A stretch of 64,000 bases of DNA from Acorus gramineus (GCA_030737835.1 CM060847.1:10678704-10742703); one strand, 5' to 3'; shown: positions 1 to 12,090, counted from the first letter of the stretch. Numbers and translations: made by a program. The notes: a model not told the origin generated them from the sequence alone.

Positions 1-1499
1 TACTATACTGATATCCCAAACTTATCTGTATATACTATATGTAACGCGCGAAGAATACGGACTAAAATGGGCAAACGAAGCATTCGATCGCCTCCAGATT
101 CTAACAGTTTCACAACCACACCCTTATATTTGTTATAAACAAGTCCCTAATATTTATGGCCATATCCCTTGAAAAAAAAAAAAAAAAAGGCTAATTTTGT
201 CCTTTTCTAGGCTATTTGTAGATTGACCCCCAGATTTCATCAGCTATACAACCAGACCCCTATCAATGCTACAAATAGGTCCTTCATTCAGATATTTTGA
301 TTTATAATCAGACCCCTAATCTCAAAACATGGCTTCCTAAACATCCAATTTCATGAAATGTCATCCAATGTTTTTTGAGACCATTAAGATACCTATAAAA
401 ATATAAATAAATATTCTAGTCTTATTTAATAAATACCAAAATTACAAATGGAAACAAATCTATTTGAGTCCATAAAGTTTCTGATAGCAAATCTCTATTG
501 TGTTTTCAGTTTTCATTTTCATATTTATAACCATACAAATTCGCATCTGGTACTTCATATTGATGATCAGAGAACTAACTATCCCGTAAATTTTCATAAA
601 TCCGTCTTGATTTCATGCCACAAGTGTATCCCGCCCGTTCTTGACTCACTCTCTCCCTCTATCTCTCTCACTCTCTCCCCGACAAAAAGAAAATTCTTCA
701 ATAAGAGATTCTAACTTCCGAAAAATAAAGATTTACATCAGTGTATTAATTATTAGTGTCATAAATATTATTGAATACTAATTATTAAATATTGAGGTCG
801 CATTGTTGTTTGAAAATTTTGATAAAATATCAATGGTTCCACGTGAAAAAGTTTACCTCGAAGAGTGGTGGGAAAACATTATTGCATAAGATAAGAAAAT
901 TGTTTAACAAGTTCAACTGATTCATATGACCTCAAGTTTAATTAGTTTAAAGAAATAATAAAAAGCCCGCTGGGTTTTATTTATAATACTATGCATTTGT
1001 TTAACAAAAAAAGATATAACAGTGTAGCTATATGAACATAGTAAATGCATGGTCAATATAAATTGTGTTTTACTCTCTCATGGAATGATCTTTTGATGTA
1101 TTCAATGTGTTATATAGTTATATACAATCCATTTTATCTATTAAATATGTTTCAAAAAAGACTATTCATGTCTAGCTAATATAAAAAATTTATTCTATTT
1201 AAATTTAATATTCATTAAAAAAAATTAATATTAAAATATGATCAATAATACACGTGTACGCATACAATACACTAGCTACATAAAATCACTACAAATATAT
1301 TATCATCACTCTATCACATCTGCCCAAACATTTTAGGCTGCGCGCTTATACGATATAATACTGCCATCCAAGTGACAATCAACCAATGTTTTCGATCATT
1401 CAATGAATAGATGGGTTAAAAGGCTTAGTGACTGCGATTGCGGTTGTCTTGTGATTGTGATCCTCAATAGAACTAATAGAACTAATGAATGCCTCGTGT
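1..1499. other. AT-rich intergenic DNA, no gene seen
   Basis: I see no credible coding region here. The first 320 bases have a low-complexity texture with poly-A runs, like decayed transposon sequence. The one short open frame near 448-714 has no recognisable domain and no splice or family support. Confidence 0.6.
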
Positions 1500-1650
1500 T
1501 ATTATTTAAGGGAGCCTTTTTTAAATCCTTGACCGCGGCTGAAACAATACTAAAAAAATCATTTATTTATTTCCTTTATTAAACTTAGTCGTTTATTCAT
1601 TTTAACAATAAAGTCGGACGACTTTTTTTTCCTGAATTACGACGGTCCAT
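1500..1650 (-). pseudogene. Remnant F of the acidic coiled-coil family (exon 1 fragment)
   Basis: Reading the minus strand from 1650, an ATG follows a TAG splice acceptor, as in the intact copies, and starts MDRRNSGKK. A run of A then shifts the frame; in the next frame the sequence continues SSDFIVKMNKRL, matching the MLLDFIMEMNVRL region of copy D. The coiled-coil and acidic parts are lost further on. The upstream side (1650-1800) resembles the region upstream of copy C exon 1. This is a truncated, frameshifted family member. Confidence 0.7.
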
Positions 1651-2950
1651 CTACACATCATAAAATAAATAAATTAAATTAAAAGAAGTCTTGGAAACCA
1701 TTACATAAATTCTAGATATATTTATACTGATTAGTTTGGATGATTTGTTATTTGTTTGTTAAAAACTAGATGTATTTGTTAATTAAAGATAGAGATAATT
1801 TTGTTTTGTTCGGTTTATTTATTTTTTATTAGTTAATTAATTCTATGTTTTTTTTGTCCAATTTGAACTTGTACATTATTAACTCTGATAAATTATCTTT
1901 TTATGAATTCAAAATCATATAAAAAATTAACTTTAATTTTGCATGAAAAGAATTATGTATACACAGAAAGATTGCTATATCACGTAATCTCTTCATAAAA
2001 AAAAATCAGAATTTATAATATATTAATATTCAATATAAGAAAACAAATTTAAGAGATTCATATAAATAATAATATTAATTTATGTTTCACACATAAAAAT
2101 CATTAAAATTTGAAATCTAAAACAATTATCATTTAATTAGTTATGTTGTACCTCTTTAAATAAAAATTATTCATTTTCTTGATTCATGCGATTTCCTCCG
2201 ATGTCTTATTCATAAGAATAATTAATAAAAACATATGAAACAATTTCAACTGAAAAAAAAAATCAAATAAACCACTTTTTATATAACCATATCATAACTG
2301 TAAATGCCAATAGTATGATTTAACTGTAAATGCCAATAGTATGATTTCAACGTGAAACACATTTTTAACTGTCACGCACAATCAATGAATGGATGCACGC
2401 TCAATTCATCAAAATAATTCAGTACTTGATATTAAAAATAAGAACAAATTAAATACCAAAAATAACTATTTACTTAGTTATATTCTCTTCAATGCACGCT
2501 CTCTCAGATTCTCGGATCCAGTCAGAATATGCTTCGGTATTGAACTGCATATCCTAGTAATCGAACAACACAACCTATTAATCAAACTGCATAACCAATT
2601 GTAGGGTGTATGTTCACTCTCCTATTTTATACTGATGAAACTTAAGAATCTATGTTTTATCAAATAGCTGATTGAATCTAATAAGAAAGCGGAACATGTA
2701 TGCATCAAAAATTGATTGTGCAGCTCAATTCATAGACTGTGTAGTTCGATGTGCAATTCAATACTAACAAGATTGATCGAAACAAGTCATGATTGGATCC
2801 AGACTCCGCTTTCTTAAAAGTGAAAATTTTTTCTATACACAAATCAATTCTCTTGTGAATAATAATAAATAAAGAAGTCAAATATTAAATACTTTTTTGA
2901 TTTGGTGTAGCAAATATTAAATACATTAGTTATCTCTCTAAAATATCACT
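1651..2950 (-). other. Leader/promoter-side remnant of a family unit, duplicated at 7.84-8.77 kb
   Basis: The block from about 2030 to 2940 is clearly the same sequence as about 7850-8760; for example both contain a stretch like GATTGTGCAGCTC near 2716 and 8528. Weak plus-strand open frames in the two blocks look alike only because the DNA is duplicated. I treat the block as noncoding leader and upstream sequence of family units. A 23-bp tandem duplication (GTAAATGCCAATAGTATGAT) lies at about 2300-2346. Confidence 0.6.
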
Positions 2951-3582
2951 TGATTATTCATATTAATGTTAATATTTAAACATGTCAGTCATCCCAAAAA
3001 ATATTCGTATTTTATCTGTAACTGAAGGAATCTGAATATGAAAATTAATATCTAAATCCGAATTCAAAAATTAGGATATAGATATTAACGTATCTGATCC
3101 GTATATGCCCGATTGAAAGATTTACTAGTAGTCCTTAAATTTTCTTTAGATTTGAAAACCTGAATGAAAAAAAATAAAAAATAAAAAAATCATTCCGACA
3201 ACCCTTTTTTTTCAGTGTCAAAATCTTCTCTTCTGACTACGGATTAATCGGCGTATACGGACTAATCAATCACTTCTAAAATGATAATACATATAGATAT
3301 ATTGTATATATAGTTATACCAAGTATACAAATTTATATAATAGTCAAGTATTAGACAATAAAATATAACAAAGTAACATCAGAATAAAATTGAGAACATT
3401 AGCATAACATAGATAACATGAAAAAATTAATTGATAGGCATATTATATAAGTAAGACAGTTTAATAGATTAGTATTCAATTTAATGAACAAAAATTAATT
3501 AACAGACAATATATATAAGTACAATAGTTTAATAACTTATTAATTAATTAAATGCATGGGTATGAAAGCTACAACAAATTAA
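2951..3582. other. AT-rich spacer, nothing recognised
   Basis: AT-rich sequence with no sustained open frame and no recognised repeat boundary. Confidence 0.5.
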
Positions 3583-3812
3583 TGCCCCGTTTGGATTTAC
3601 GTTTAGATAGATTTTGCATTTCAAAAACTAAAATTTTTTCTAACATGGATCTAAACTCATTTTTAATGTTTAGCTTTCCAAATTATTATCTTATTTTTTT
3701 AAGCTAAAAACCTAACGATTAAAAATATCATAAAATAATGTTTTTCATAACCTTAGTTTAAAATTTAGGATTTTAAGAATCTTAACTTTCAATCTCACGT
3801 CCAAACACTTTC
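3583..3812. mobile_element. Tourist/PIF-Harbinger-like MITE, copy 1
   Basis: A 230-bp element is bounded by TAA (3580-3582 and 3813-3815). It starts TGCCCCGTTTGGAT and ends with its near inverse around CACGTCCAAACACT. The interior resembles the elements at 18346 and 18678, including paired internal AAGCTAAA/TTTAGCTT-like tracts. A 3-bp TAA/TTA duplication and the GTTTGGAT terminus are typical of the PIF/Harbinger group. No transposase is present. Confidence 0.65.
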
Positions 3813-4085
3813 TAAGACAATTAAAAACCAAGAAAACCAACCATAATAATACACAATTATTGATAGAAAAAAAATCTTATGACTCGAATACCTACACCCT
3901 AGGAAGGGGGACCAGGATAAGAGTTCCGGGTTGAACTCACATTTTTTTTTCACATTTTAACATAACATCACATGCAATCAAAGAAACCTGAAAAAGTACA
4001 TAATAATTTTCTTTTTTAAATGATATTAAGATAGGGAATGTTAAAAACAGAGAAAAATAAAGAAGCAAGCCAATAAAATCATGAT

Positions 4086-4418
4086 CTACTCAAAAACATT
4101 TTTTTTTTTTTGAAAAAAGGTAGATATTTGCTATCTGATTTTATTTCTGATATCGAATTACAAACTCCGAAATGAGGGTGATTAGAAAGCATAAAGAAAA
4201 CATCTAATAAAATACAATAAAACCTCCTCACTCTCCGAGGTTAGAAGAGACATCTAACCCGACAGAAGGGGTGAGAAGGCTCACTCCATGGCTACCTTGT
4301 GACACATATCCTCCCGCCTCTGAATGCCACCTCCTCCGCCTTCGCAATGAACCATCCCCAATCCCTGATGCACCCTCAAAACATATCCCCAGTCCCTGAT
4401 GCACCTACTCAAAAACAT
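4086..4418 (-). mobile_element. 5'-truncated LINE-like insertion with 14-bp target-site duplication
   Basis: Direct repeats CTACTCAAAAACAT at 4086-4099 and 4405-4418 match at all 14 positions and flank 305 bp. The insert ends in a T run on the plus strand, so it is a poly-A-tailed retroposon on the minus strand. Its 5' end carries a partial tandem duplication of a GATGCACC-containing segment. Copy B has the empty site: near 9355-9370 the same CTACTCAAAAAC is uninterrupted. LINE is the best guess from the tail and long TSD; a processed pseudogene is possible. Confidence 0.75.
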
Positions 4419-4770
4419 ACGTAGAGAAAAACTAGAAAGAAAAAAAAAGTTATTAATAGTTAATACAAGATAAAAAAATGTGCACTAATATCCATGTACA
4501 ATTACATATAGCTAGAAAAAAAAGTGAGGATGTCTTCAAATTCATCAACAACTAACCAATATTCATCCCCTTTAGTCTCAACAAATCCCTCTCCATCATA
4601 TTTTCCTCGAACCGTCATTTTTTGAGTCTGACATCGTCGTTGTTTTCGTTATCGTCCTCTGACTCATGAGTCTTCACCCTTCCGGTTGTCCTCCCATCAT
4701 TCCTCTTCAGAGTGGTAGGAGGACTCTTCAACTCTTCGGAGTTTTAACAGCCGATGCCATCTTTATACTC

Positions 4771-4931
4771 GTGCGTTTGGGTGCACGATTTCAAAACTGA
4801 TTCTACAGGAATCTACGATTGTAAAATTGATTCTGTAAAAAACTGTTACAATAAAATTGTTTGGTTGCACGATTGTAAATGCAGCTTCCTGTAATCGAAA
4901 TCCCAGCGCAATCGCGCAACTAAACGCACCC
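4771..4931. mobile_element. MITE inserted in exon 2 of copy A
   Basis: The element has imperfect terminal inverted repeats of about 20 bp: GTGCGTTTGGGTGCACGATT at the left, and at the right the inverse of GTGCGTTTAGTTGCGCGATT. It interrupts the acidic exon between stretches that are joined in copy B. A clear target duplication could not be read, so hAT versus Harbinger origin is undecided. Confidence 0.7.
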
Positions 4932-4962
4932 TAAGTAATCTTGTAATTCCCGGTCAACCTAT

Positions 4963-4968
<6 letters not shown>

Positions 4969-5002
<34 letters not shown>
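4969..5002. repeat. (AT)n microsatellite
   Basis: Uninterrupted AT dinucleotides of about 34 bp in the intron between the two coding exons of copy A. Confidence 0.9.
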
Positions 5003-5006
<4 letters not shown>

Positions 5007-5892
5007 TATCATTAAACAAATAATGTTGGGAACAAAAAGACATTTGGCATATGTTTTAATTTTTTAAAAATAGTAAATAATGTTTAATGAGGTATATATT
5101 TCTATGAAAACATAAAAAAAATTATGGAAGTGCATATCTCGATAGCCCTCTTGATGAATGGACATCAAGTTATATGGAGTGTATGTGGGACTGACCTTAT
5201 TACAGGCTACAAGTAACATTACTCATTATTTCAAATATATATATAAAAAAGTTATACCTAGTTCTTTAATTTATATTCTTAAATGCAGTCAATCTATATT
5301 TTCATTTTTTTTAAAATTATATACATCATCCAATGAAATTTATAATTTTTTTTTTAAATGAAATCATTCATAAAAAATGTAAAAAAAAATTTCAGAGTAA
5401 AAGAAATTAAAAAGATACATGAGACTAGATTTAGGATACTAAAACTATATATATAAAAAAATCAATATAACTAATGCAAATTCACTTGGAATTCATTTGC
5501 GGCTATCTTTGATTCACGATCAACAATCTCACTATTTGAGTAGTCAAACCCTATGAATATCTGTTTTAGATCCCCCAGCTGTGACCCGAGGTGTCTAGTG
5601 AAGTTTTCTAATCCAGAGTTCTTCACTTTGAGCACCTCCAGTCGCATGTCCATCTTCAACACGGCTTTTTCAATTCTATCGAGTCGTTTTTTCGTTTCAG
5701 CGATGAAGGCTGAAATTGTAGAATTACAACGGTCCATCTATGCAATACAAAAAAAATAAAAATAAAAAAATAATAAATAGAAGAAGTCTTGGAAACAATT
5801 ACATAAATTCTAAATAGCAGATATGGATGGTGTGTTATTTATTTGTTGTATTTGTTAATTAAATATAGAAATAAGTTTGCTTTGTTTAGTTT

Positions 5893-6072
5893 TGTTAAAT
5901 GTGTTAGACTATATATCAGTTTGTTATGATATTAGTTTGTTATTATATTAGTTTGTTAGTGTGTTATACGTGTAACACTATCTTGTACTATTATATTAAG
6001 GGCTTTAGTCCCTCTCTAATAGAACAAGAGTTCTAGAGTTTTATTATTATTTTCTCTCTCTTATTTCTAACA
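5893..6072. mobile_element. Solo LTR of about 180 bp, 5-bp target-site duplication
   Basis: The segment starts TGTTA and ends TAACA, the usual 5'-TG...CA-3' LTR termini, and is flanked by AGTTT at 5888-5892 and 6073-6077. Copy B has the empty site at about 10655-10665, where GTTTAGTTTATTTACTT is continuous. The short length and TATA-like and CT-rich interior fit a small Copia or TRIM-type solo LTR. No internal coding region is present. Confidence 0.8.
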
Positions 6073-6375
6073 AGTTTATTTACTTAGATATATTTAAAAA
6101 AATTGAGGATAAAAATAGACCTCTTACAAAGTATCTTATAAAATATTTTATATTATGAAAAGAACTAATATGGTGCAAGATTGCTATATCACCGAGAACT
6201 AATCATGTCTCATGAGATGCCAAATAGAGTAATCCGGAAAGTAAAAAAATTAGAATATCTTTTAAATTATTATAAGATATTAATATGTAATTACATTATA
6301 TAAGTTATCAATTTTTTCTTATGAGAAATCTATTAATATAATAAATATAAGATAAGTATTCTCTGAGTTCTATTT

Positions 6376-6613
6376 GGGTAATGACATAATCTATTTTGGA
6401 ATAGATAACTAATTCTACTATAGACGAAGAATAAATCATTTTTTATTTAATTATATTTTATTTATTTTCATTGCGAAGCGCTATAATGATTTTTTTTATC
6501 ATTTATTTAATTACATATAAAATGTGAATAAGATATGAATAATGAAATTATTCACATCTTGTTTACCAATATTCTATCTTATTTCCTGTCTATTTCGCTA
6601 CTCAAACATAGGC
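6376..6613. mobile_element. Possible old MITE shared by copies A and B
   Basis: The segment starts near CTATTTGGGTAATGACATAA and ends near a rough inverse (CTATTTCGCTACTCAAACAT). The same sequence is in copy B at about 11023-11275, and its left half recurs in the last 170 bases of the window, outside the array. It was therefore inserted before A and B split and belongs to a dispersed family. Boundaries are uncertain. Confidence 0.4.
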
Positions 6614-7080
6614 TAAGAAAATAGGACTTTGAGGTTTCATGGCCAAATAAAATAATATCAAAATCAATTGTTACATGATCATCACAATATAATATTGGTT
6701 TATGAAAATATAAAATTATAATGTATATATATATATATATATTCATGATACTAAGGACCCTACAGCCCCACACTCATAACCATAATAACAATTATGTGTT
6801 TTTCATGATTTTGCATGAAACCTAAAAAAATTTAACAAAAACAATACAAACCATTAAATTTCTGTGTTTTTGATGTTTTGGATGAAACAGGTTTTAATAA
6901 TTTTATTTTTATATATTTTCTACCAGTATACATTAATAAAAATACCGGAAAATCAAACATTATTTTACAATGTCTACCCTAAATTAAAAAGAACTGTGTG
7001 TGATTACACAACTCCATTGATTCAAATAATCAAAATCATAAATAAAAATAAGAACAAAAAAAGAAAAAGGACTTAATTAC

Positions 7081-7149
7081 TCTAGCTGTTATTTTCTTCA
7101 ATGTAATCTCTTGGAATTGTAAAACTCCTCAATGCACCAATCAATTCTT
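7081..7149 (-). other. Noncoding leader exon 2 of copy A
   Basis: Bounded by a TTACAG acceptor at 7150 and a GTAATT donor at 7080 on the minus strand. The sequence GAATTGATTGGTGCATTGAG has close equivalents in copies B (11794-11726), C (near 17120) and D (near 21488). No ATG is present, which fits a 5' UTR exon. Confidence 0.6.
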
Positions 7150-7451
7150 CTGTAATTAAAAAAAAAATAAAGGTAGTCAAATATTAAAATCCTAAGTCTA
7201 AACTTTAAAAAATATTTTAAAATATTAAAAACAAAACATATAGAAAAAAATAAACCAATCAATTCACCTTAGACAATAAAATCCAATACCACAGAGGATG
7301 AAAACTTTTTATTAAAATCATGCAAAAAAAATAAAAAATATTTATTGAAAAACATAAAAAACCAAAAAGCAAAACATAAGGTTCCTCGTCTTCCCCTTTT
7401 TGCCTTCTCTTCTTTGTATGGAATTTTTTTCCCCTCTTGTGAGGTGAGACG

Positions 7452-7468
7452 TATATAATTATATATAA
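7452..7468 (-). promoter_or_regulatory. TATA region of copy A
   Basis: Minus-strand TATATATAATTATATA lies just upstream of the conserved CTCACCTCACAAGAG and ATACAAAGAAGAGAAG leader. It occupies the same place as the TATA elements of copies B, C and D. Confidence 0.6.
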
Positions 7469-7702
7469 GTTTAAATTGGGTTACGCAACAAATTTAAATT
7501 ATGTCATAACTATATTTAATGATCCAAACAGTATATAATATCTAACCAAAGTAGTTACAATTATGAGTTGTGTGTCACACCATGATTTTATTCTGTTACA
7601 TTTTATTTTTATCTTAAAATTAGTAATTAATAAAAGTAAAAGATTAGCCCAAAACGAGCTAAAAAAGGAAGATCTGATTTCAAGAAACAATTGGAGTTTT
7701 AA

Positions 7703-8770
7703 TGTCACCTCTTAATCATCATCTTTATAGTCATTCATTGATTGTTGTTGTTCTCTAACTCATGGTCTTCCGAGTGACCACCCTTCCAATTGTCCCCCCA
7801 TTATTCCTCTTCAGAGTGGTAAGGAAACTGTTAAGATATTAACATAAACAACAATAATAATTTATATATATTTCACATATATATAAAAATCATTAAAATT
7901 TGAAATCTAAAACAATTATCATTTAGTTATGTTATACCTCTTTAAATAAAAATTATTCATTTTCTTGATTCATATTCATGCGATTTCCTCCGATATCTTA
8001 TAAGAATAATGAATAAAAACATGTGAAAAGATTTCAATTGAAAAGAAAAATCAAAATAAACCACTATTTATATAACCAGATGATAACTGTAAATGCCAAT
8101 AGTATGATTTCAATGTGAAACTCATTTTTAATTGTCACGCACAACCAATGAATGGGTGCTCTCAAAGGGAAATCCCCAATTGGACGGCCAGGATTTTTCA
8201 ATCGGGTCCGTCAGTTCATAAAAACTCAGTACTACATGTTAAAAATAAGAACAAAATATCAAAAAGTAACTATTTACTAAGTTATATTCTCTTTGATGCA
8301 CACTCTTTGAGTCCGGATCCAGTCAAGGCATGTTTCGATCAATTCTGTTAGTATCGAACTGTATGGCTAATTAATCGAACAACACAACCTAGGAACCAAA
8401 CTGCACAACCAATTGTTGGGTGCATGTTCACTTTCCTATTTTATATTAGTGATACTTAGGAATCTATGTTTTATCAAACAGCTGATTGAACTTAATAAGA
8501 GGGCAGAACATGCATGTATCAAACATTGATTGTGCAGCTCGATTCATAGACTGTGTAGTTTGATTAATGAGTTGTGCAATTCGATACTCACATGACTGAT
8601 CGAAGTCAGTTCTGATCGGATCTCGACTCCGCTTTAAAAAACTTTTCTATACACTAATCAATTTTCTTGTGATTAAAAAAAAATAACAAGTCAAATATGA
8701 AATACTTTTTTTATTTGGTGTAACAAATATTAAATACATTAGTTTAAAAATATTTTAAAATATTAAAAAC
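7703..8770 (-). pseudogene. Remnant G: acidic-exon fragment fused to F-type upstream sequence
   Basis: At 7703-7836 the minus strand carries a fragment like the acidic exon (compare CCAATTGTCCCCCCATTATT here with the same stretch in copy B near 9650). It then runs straight into about 900 bp matching the leader-side block at 2030-2940. Coding exon 1 is missing, so this is a deletion or recombination product between units. Confidence 0.55.
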
Positions 8771-9440
8771 AAAACAGAAGGATAAATATCAACCGGGGAT
8801 CGGGCCAGGTTAGGTCTAGTGGGCATTGGACATATCATTTATATATTTGTATAAAATGTGAAGTATATAATCTAATAAATTGAATGATATTTTAGGCGGC
8901 TCGGGTCCACCGACGATGGCGACCCGTATGGGCTGAAGATTTTGTCGGTGGTGAATTTTTAAGAGGAGTTTGAAGAGGGAAAATCGCAGAGATGCTGGAG
9001 GAGGGATGTGGAAAGAGGTGAATTTTTGTATTATGCATAGAGGGGTAAAAGTATCATATAGAGGGGGGTGTTTGAATTATTCTTTAATTGTAGGGGGTTA
9101 TTAGCACAATGTGTTTACATTTAAGAGTTAAAATAATAGAATATTCCAAGAATATTCTATTTGGATATACATATGGGTTTGTAGGGGGGTTATATAAATT
9201 TAAAAAAAAATCAGGGAGTTATATGGTTATTAAACAATTTGTAGGAGGTTATATACATTTTTTTTTAAATTATAGGCATTTGAACTTAATTAATATTAAG
9301 AAAGAGGATGTTTAAATTGCAGAAATACAAAGAAACAAACTAATAAAATCATAGCCTACTCAAAAACCCATGGAGAGAAAAATTAGAAAAAAAAAAAAAA
9401 GCTCTTAATAGTTAATACAAAGAGAGAAAAAAATGTACTA
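8771..9440. other. Spacer with transposon-like, G-rich plus-strand texture
   Basis: No gene is supported. Phrases such as GGGGGGTTATATAAATT and GGAGGTTATATACATT recur here and near 34250-34440, suggesting a shared decayed repeat. Confidence 0.4.
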
Positions 9441-9464
9441 ATATCCATGCACAAGCACATATAC

Positions 9465-10537
9465 CTATAAAAACAGAGATATGTCTCCAAATTCGTCAAC
9501 AACTAACCAATATGCATCCCCTTTTGTCTCAACAAATCCCTCTCCATCATATTTTCCACCAACATCTGAATCTTCAGCTTCTGAAGAGCAGTTCTCATTG
9601 TCATCCTCCAAATCGTTATCTTTAGAGTAGTCCTCCGAGTTGACAACCTTCCAATTGTCCCCCCATGATTCCTCTTCAAAATGATTGGAGGGTTCTTCAG
9701 AGTTGTAGTCATCGTTGCCGTATTCAGACTCGTTTAAGTCATCATGTGATTCTTGGTCAACCTATAAAAAAAAAATTAGTAAATACGAGATACCATTAAA
9801 TAAATAATGTTAGGAACAATAAAAACATTTTGCATGTGTTTTTATTTTTTAAAATATTAAGTTATGTTTAATAAAGTATATATTTTTATAACATAAAAAA
9901 AAAATTGTTATCGAAGGGAATACTTCGTTAGCCCGCTTGATAAATAGATATCAAGGTATAACGTGGGATTGTCCTTATTATAGGCTATGAGTAACATCAC
10001 TCATTATTTCAAATAATATAAAAAAAATTATACTCAATTTTTTTTTACATTTTGAGATGCAGTCAATCCGTATTTTCATTTTTAAAAAAATTATATACAT
10101 CATCCAAAGACATTTATAATTTTTAAAAAAATTGAAGTAATAATCCAATGAATTGATTAATATCATTTATAAAAAATGTGAAAAAAATTTCAGAGTAAAA
10201 GAGGTTAAAAAGATACATGGGACTATATTTTAAACTTTCTAAAACTATAAAAAACAAAAATTCAATATAACTAATGCAAATTCACCTCGAATTCATCTGC
10301 GGCTATCTTCGATTCACGATCAACAATCTCACTATTTGAGTACTCAAACTCTATGAATATCTGTTTTAGATCCTCCACTTGTGACCCGAGTTGTCTAGTG
10401 AAGTTCTCCAATCCAGAGTTCTTCACTTCCAGCACCTCCAATCGCATGTCGATCTTCAACACGGCATTTTCAATTCTATCGAGTCGTTTTTTCGTTTCAG
10501 CGATGAAGGCTGAAATTGTAGAATTACAACTGTCCAT
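9465..10537 (-). CDS. Copy B: intact acidic coiled-coil protein of unknown function
   Basis: Two coding exons, 10537-10286 and 9761-9465, joined in phase 0 (donor GAG|GTGAAT, acceptor TTATAG|GTT), give 182 aa with no internal stop. The ATG sits directly after a TAG splice acceptor. Residues 1-84 hold a predicted coiled coil (LDRIENAVLKIDMRLEVLEV) and the family core LENFTRQLGSQVEDL. Residues 85-182 are very acidic and end with GDAYWLVVDEFGD. No signal peptide or membrane segment is visible. Noncoding leader exon 2 is 11794-11726; the promoter lies near 12091. I do not recognise the family. The coiled coil suggests self-association and the acidic tail a chaperone-like or chromatin/ribosome-binding role, but that is only inference. 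Confidence 0.65.
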
Positions 10538-11725
10538 CTACACAATACAAAAAATATAAAAATAAATAAATAATAAATAGAAGAAGTCTTGGAAACCATT
10601 ATATAAATTTATTTGTTGTATTTGTTAATTAAATATAGAAATAAGTTTGCTTTGTTTAGTTTATTTACTTAGATATATTTCAAAAAAATTGAGGATAAAA
10701 ATAGACCTCTTACAAAGTAGTTACAATTAAACTTTATTAACTCTTATAAAACCTTATATATTAGGGATTCAAAACTATATTAAAATTAACTTTATCTCAC
10801 ATGAAAAGAACTAATATATGGTGCAAGATTGCTATATATATCACCGAGAACTAATCCGTCTCATGAGATGCCAAATAGAGTAATCTGGAAAGTAAAAAAA
10901 TTAGAACATCTTTTAAACTATTATAAGATATTAATATGTAATTATATTATATAAGTTATCAATTTTTTTTATGAAAATCTAAAATCAATATAATAAATAT
11001 AAGATAATTATTCTCGGAGTTCGATTTGGGTAGTGACATAATCTATTTTAGGATAGATAACTATTCTATTATAGATGAAGAATAAATTTTTTTTTTTAAT
11101 TGTATTTTATTTATTCTCATTGCGAAGCGCTATAATGAACTTTTTATTTTTTAGTTAATTATAAATAAGTTGTATATAAAATGTGAATAAGATATAGATA
11201 ATAAAATTATTTACATCTTGTTTACCCATATTCCACCTTATTTCCCACCTATTTTGCTAATCAAACAGGGGCTAAAAACAGAGGACTTTGAGATTTCACA
11301 GCCAAATAAAAATACTATCAAAATCAATTGTTACATGATCATCACAATATAATATTGATTTATGAAAATATAAATTTATTATGTAAATATAATACCAAGG
11401 ACCCCTACAGCCCCACACGCATAACTATAATAACAATTATATGTTTTTCATTTTGGCTGAAACCTAAAAAAAATTTAACAGAAAAAATACAAACCATTAA
11501 ATTTCTGTGTTTTTTATGTTTTAATTGAAACAAGTTTTAAAAATTTTATTTTTATATATTTTCTACCAGTATACATTAATAAAAAAAATACTGGAAAATA
11601 AAACATTATTCTACAATGTCTACCCTAAATTAAAAAGAACTGTGTGTGATTACTCAACTCCATTGATTCAACTAATCAAAACATTAATAAAAATAAGAAC
11701 AAAAAAAGAAAAAAAAAGGACTTAC

Positions 11726-11794
11726 TTTAGCTGTTATTTTCTTCAATGTAATCTTTTGGAAGTGTAAAACTCCTCAATGCGCCAATCAATTCTT
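11726..11794 (-). other. Noncoding leader exon 2 of copy B
   Basis: Acceptor TTGCAG and donor GTAAGT are both good consensus sites on the minus strand. The exon matches the copy A leader exon closely and contains no ATG. Confidence 0.6.
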
Positions 11795-12090
11795 CTGCAA
11801 TTAAAAAAAATAAAGGGAGTCAATTATTAAAATATTTAAGTCTAATTAAAAAAATATTTTAAAATATTAAAAACAAAACATATAGAAAAAATAAAACCAA
11901 TCAATTCACCTTAGACAATAAAATCTAATGACAGAGAGGATGAATTTTTTTTAAATCATGCAAGAAAATAAAAAAAAATGATTGAAAAACATTAAAAACC
12001 AAAAACTAAAACAAAAGGTTCTTCTTCTTCCCCCTTTTTTTACCTTCTCTTCTTTGTATGCAATATTTTCCCCTCTTGTGAGGTGAGATG

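Larger units (their letters stand above)
4511..5737 (-). pseudogene. Copy A of the acidic coiled-coil family, acidic exon broken by a MITE
   Basis: Coding exon 1 (5737-5486, 84 codons) is open and nearly identical to copy B. It starts MDRCNSTISAFIAETKK, carries a heptad-like coiled coil around LDRIEKAVLKMDMRLEVL, then the core ENFTRHLGSQ, and ends at a GTGAAT donor. Exon 2 should start at 4958 after TTATAG (VDRELQDYL), but a 161-bp MITE at 4771-4931 inserts and gives a TAG stop at 4922-4920. Beyond the MITE the exon also has frame breaks relative to copy B. Noncoding leader exon 2 lies at 7149-7081. The first leader exon ends with a GC, not GT, donor near 7410. Probably a pseudogene, or a roughly 96-residue truncated product. 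Confidence 0.75.

Noticed and set aside
2389-2604. Plus-strand frame similar to one at 8115-8351
   Set aside because: The likeness comes from duplicated leader DNA; lengths and ends differ and no start or splice structure is shared.
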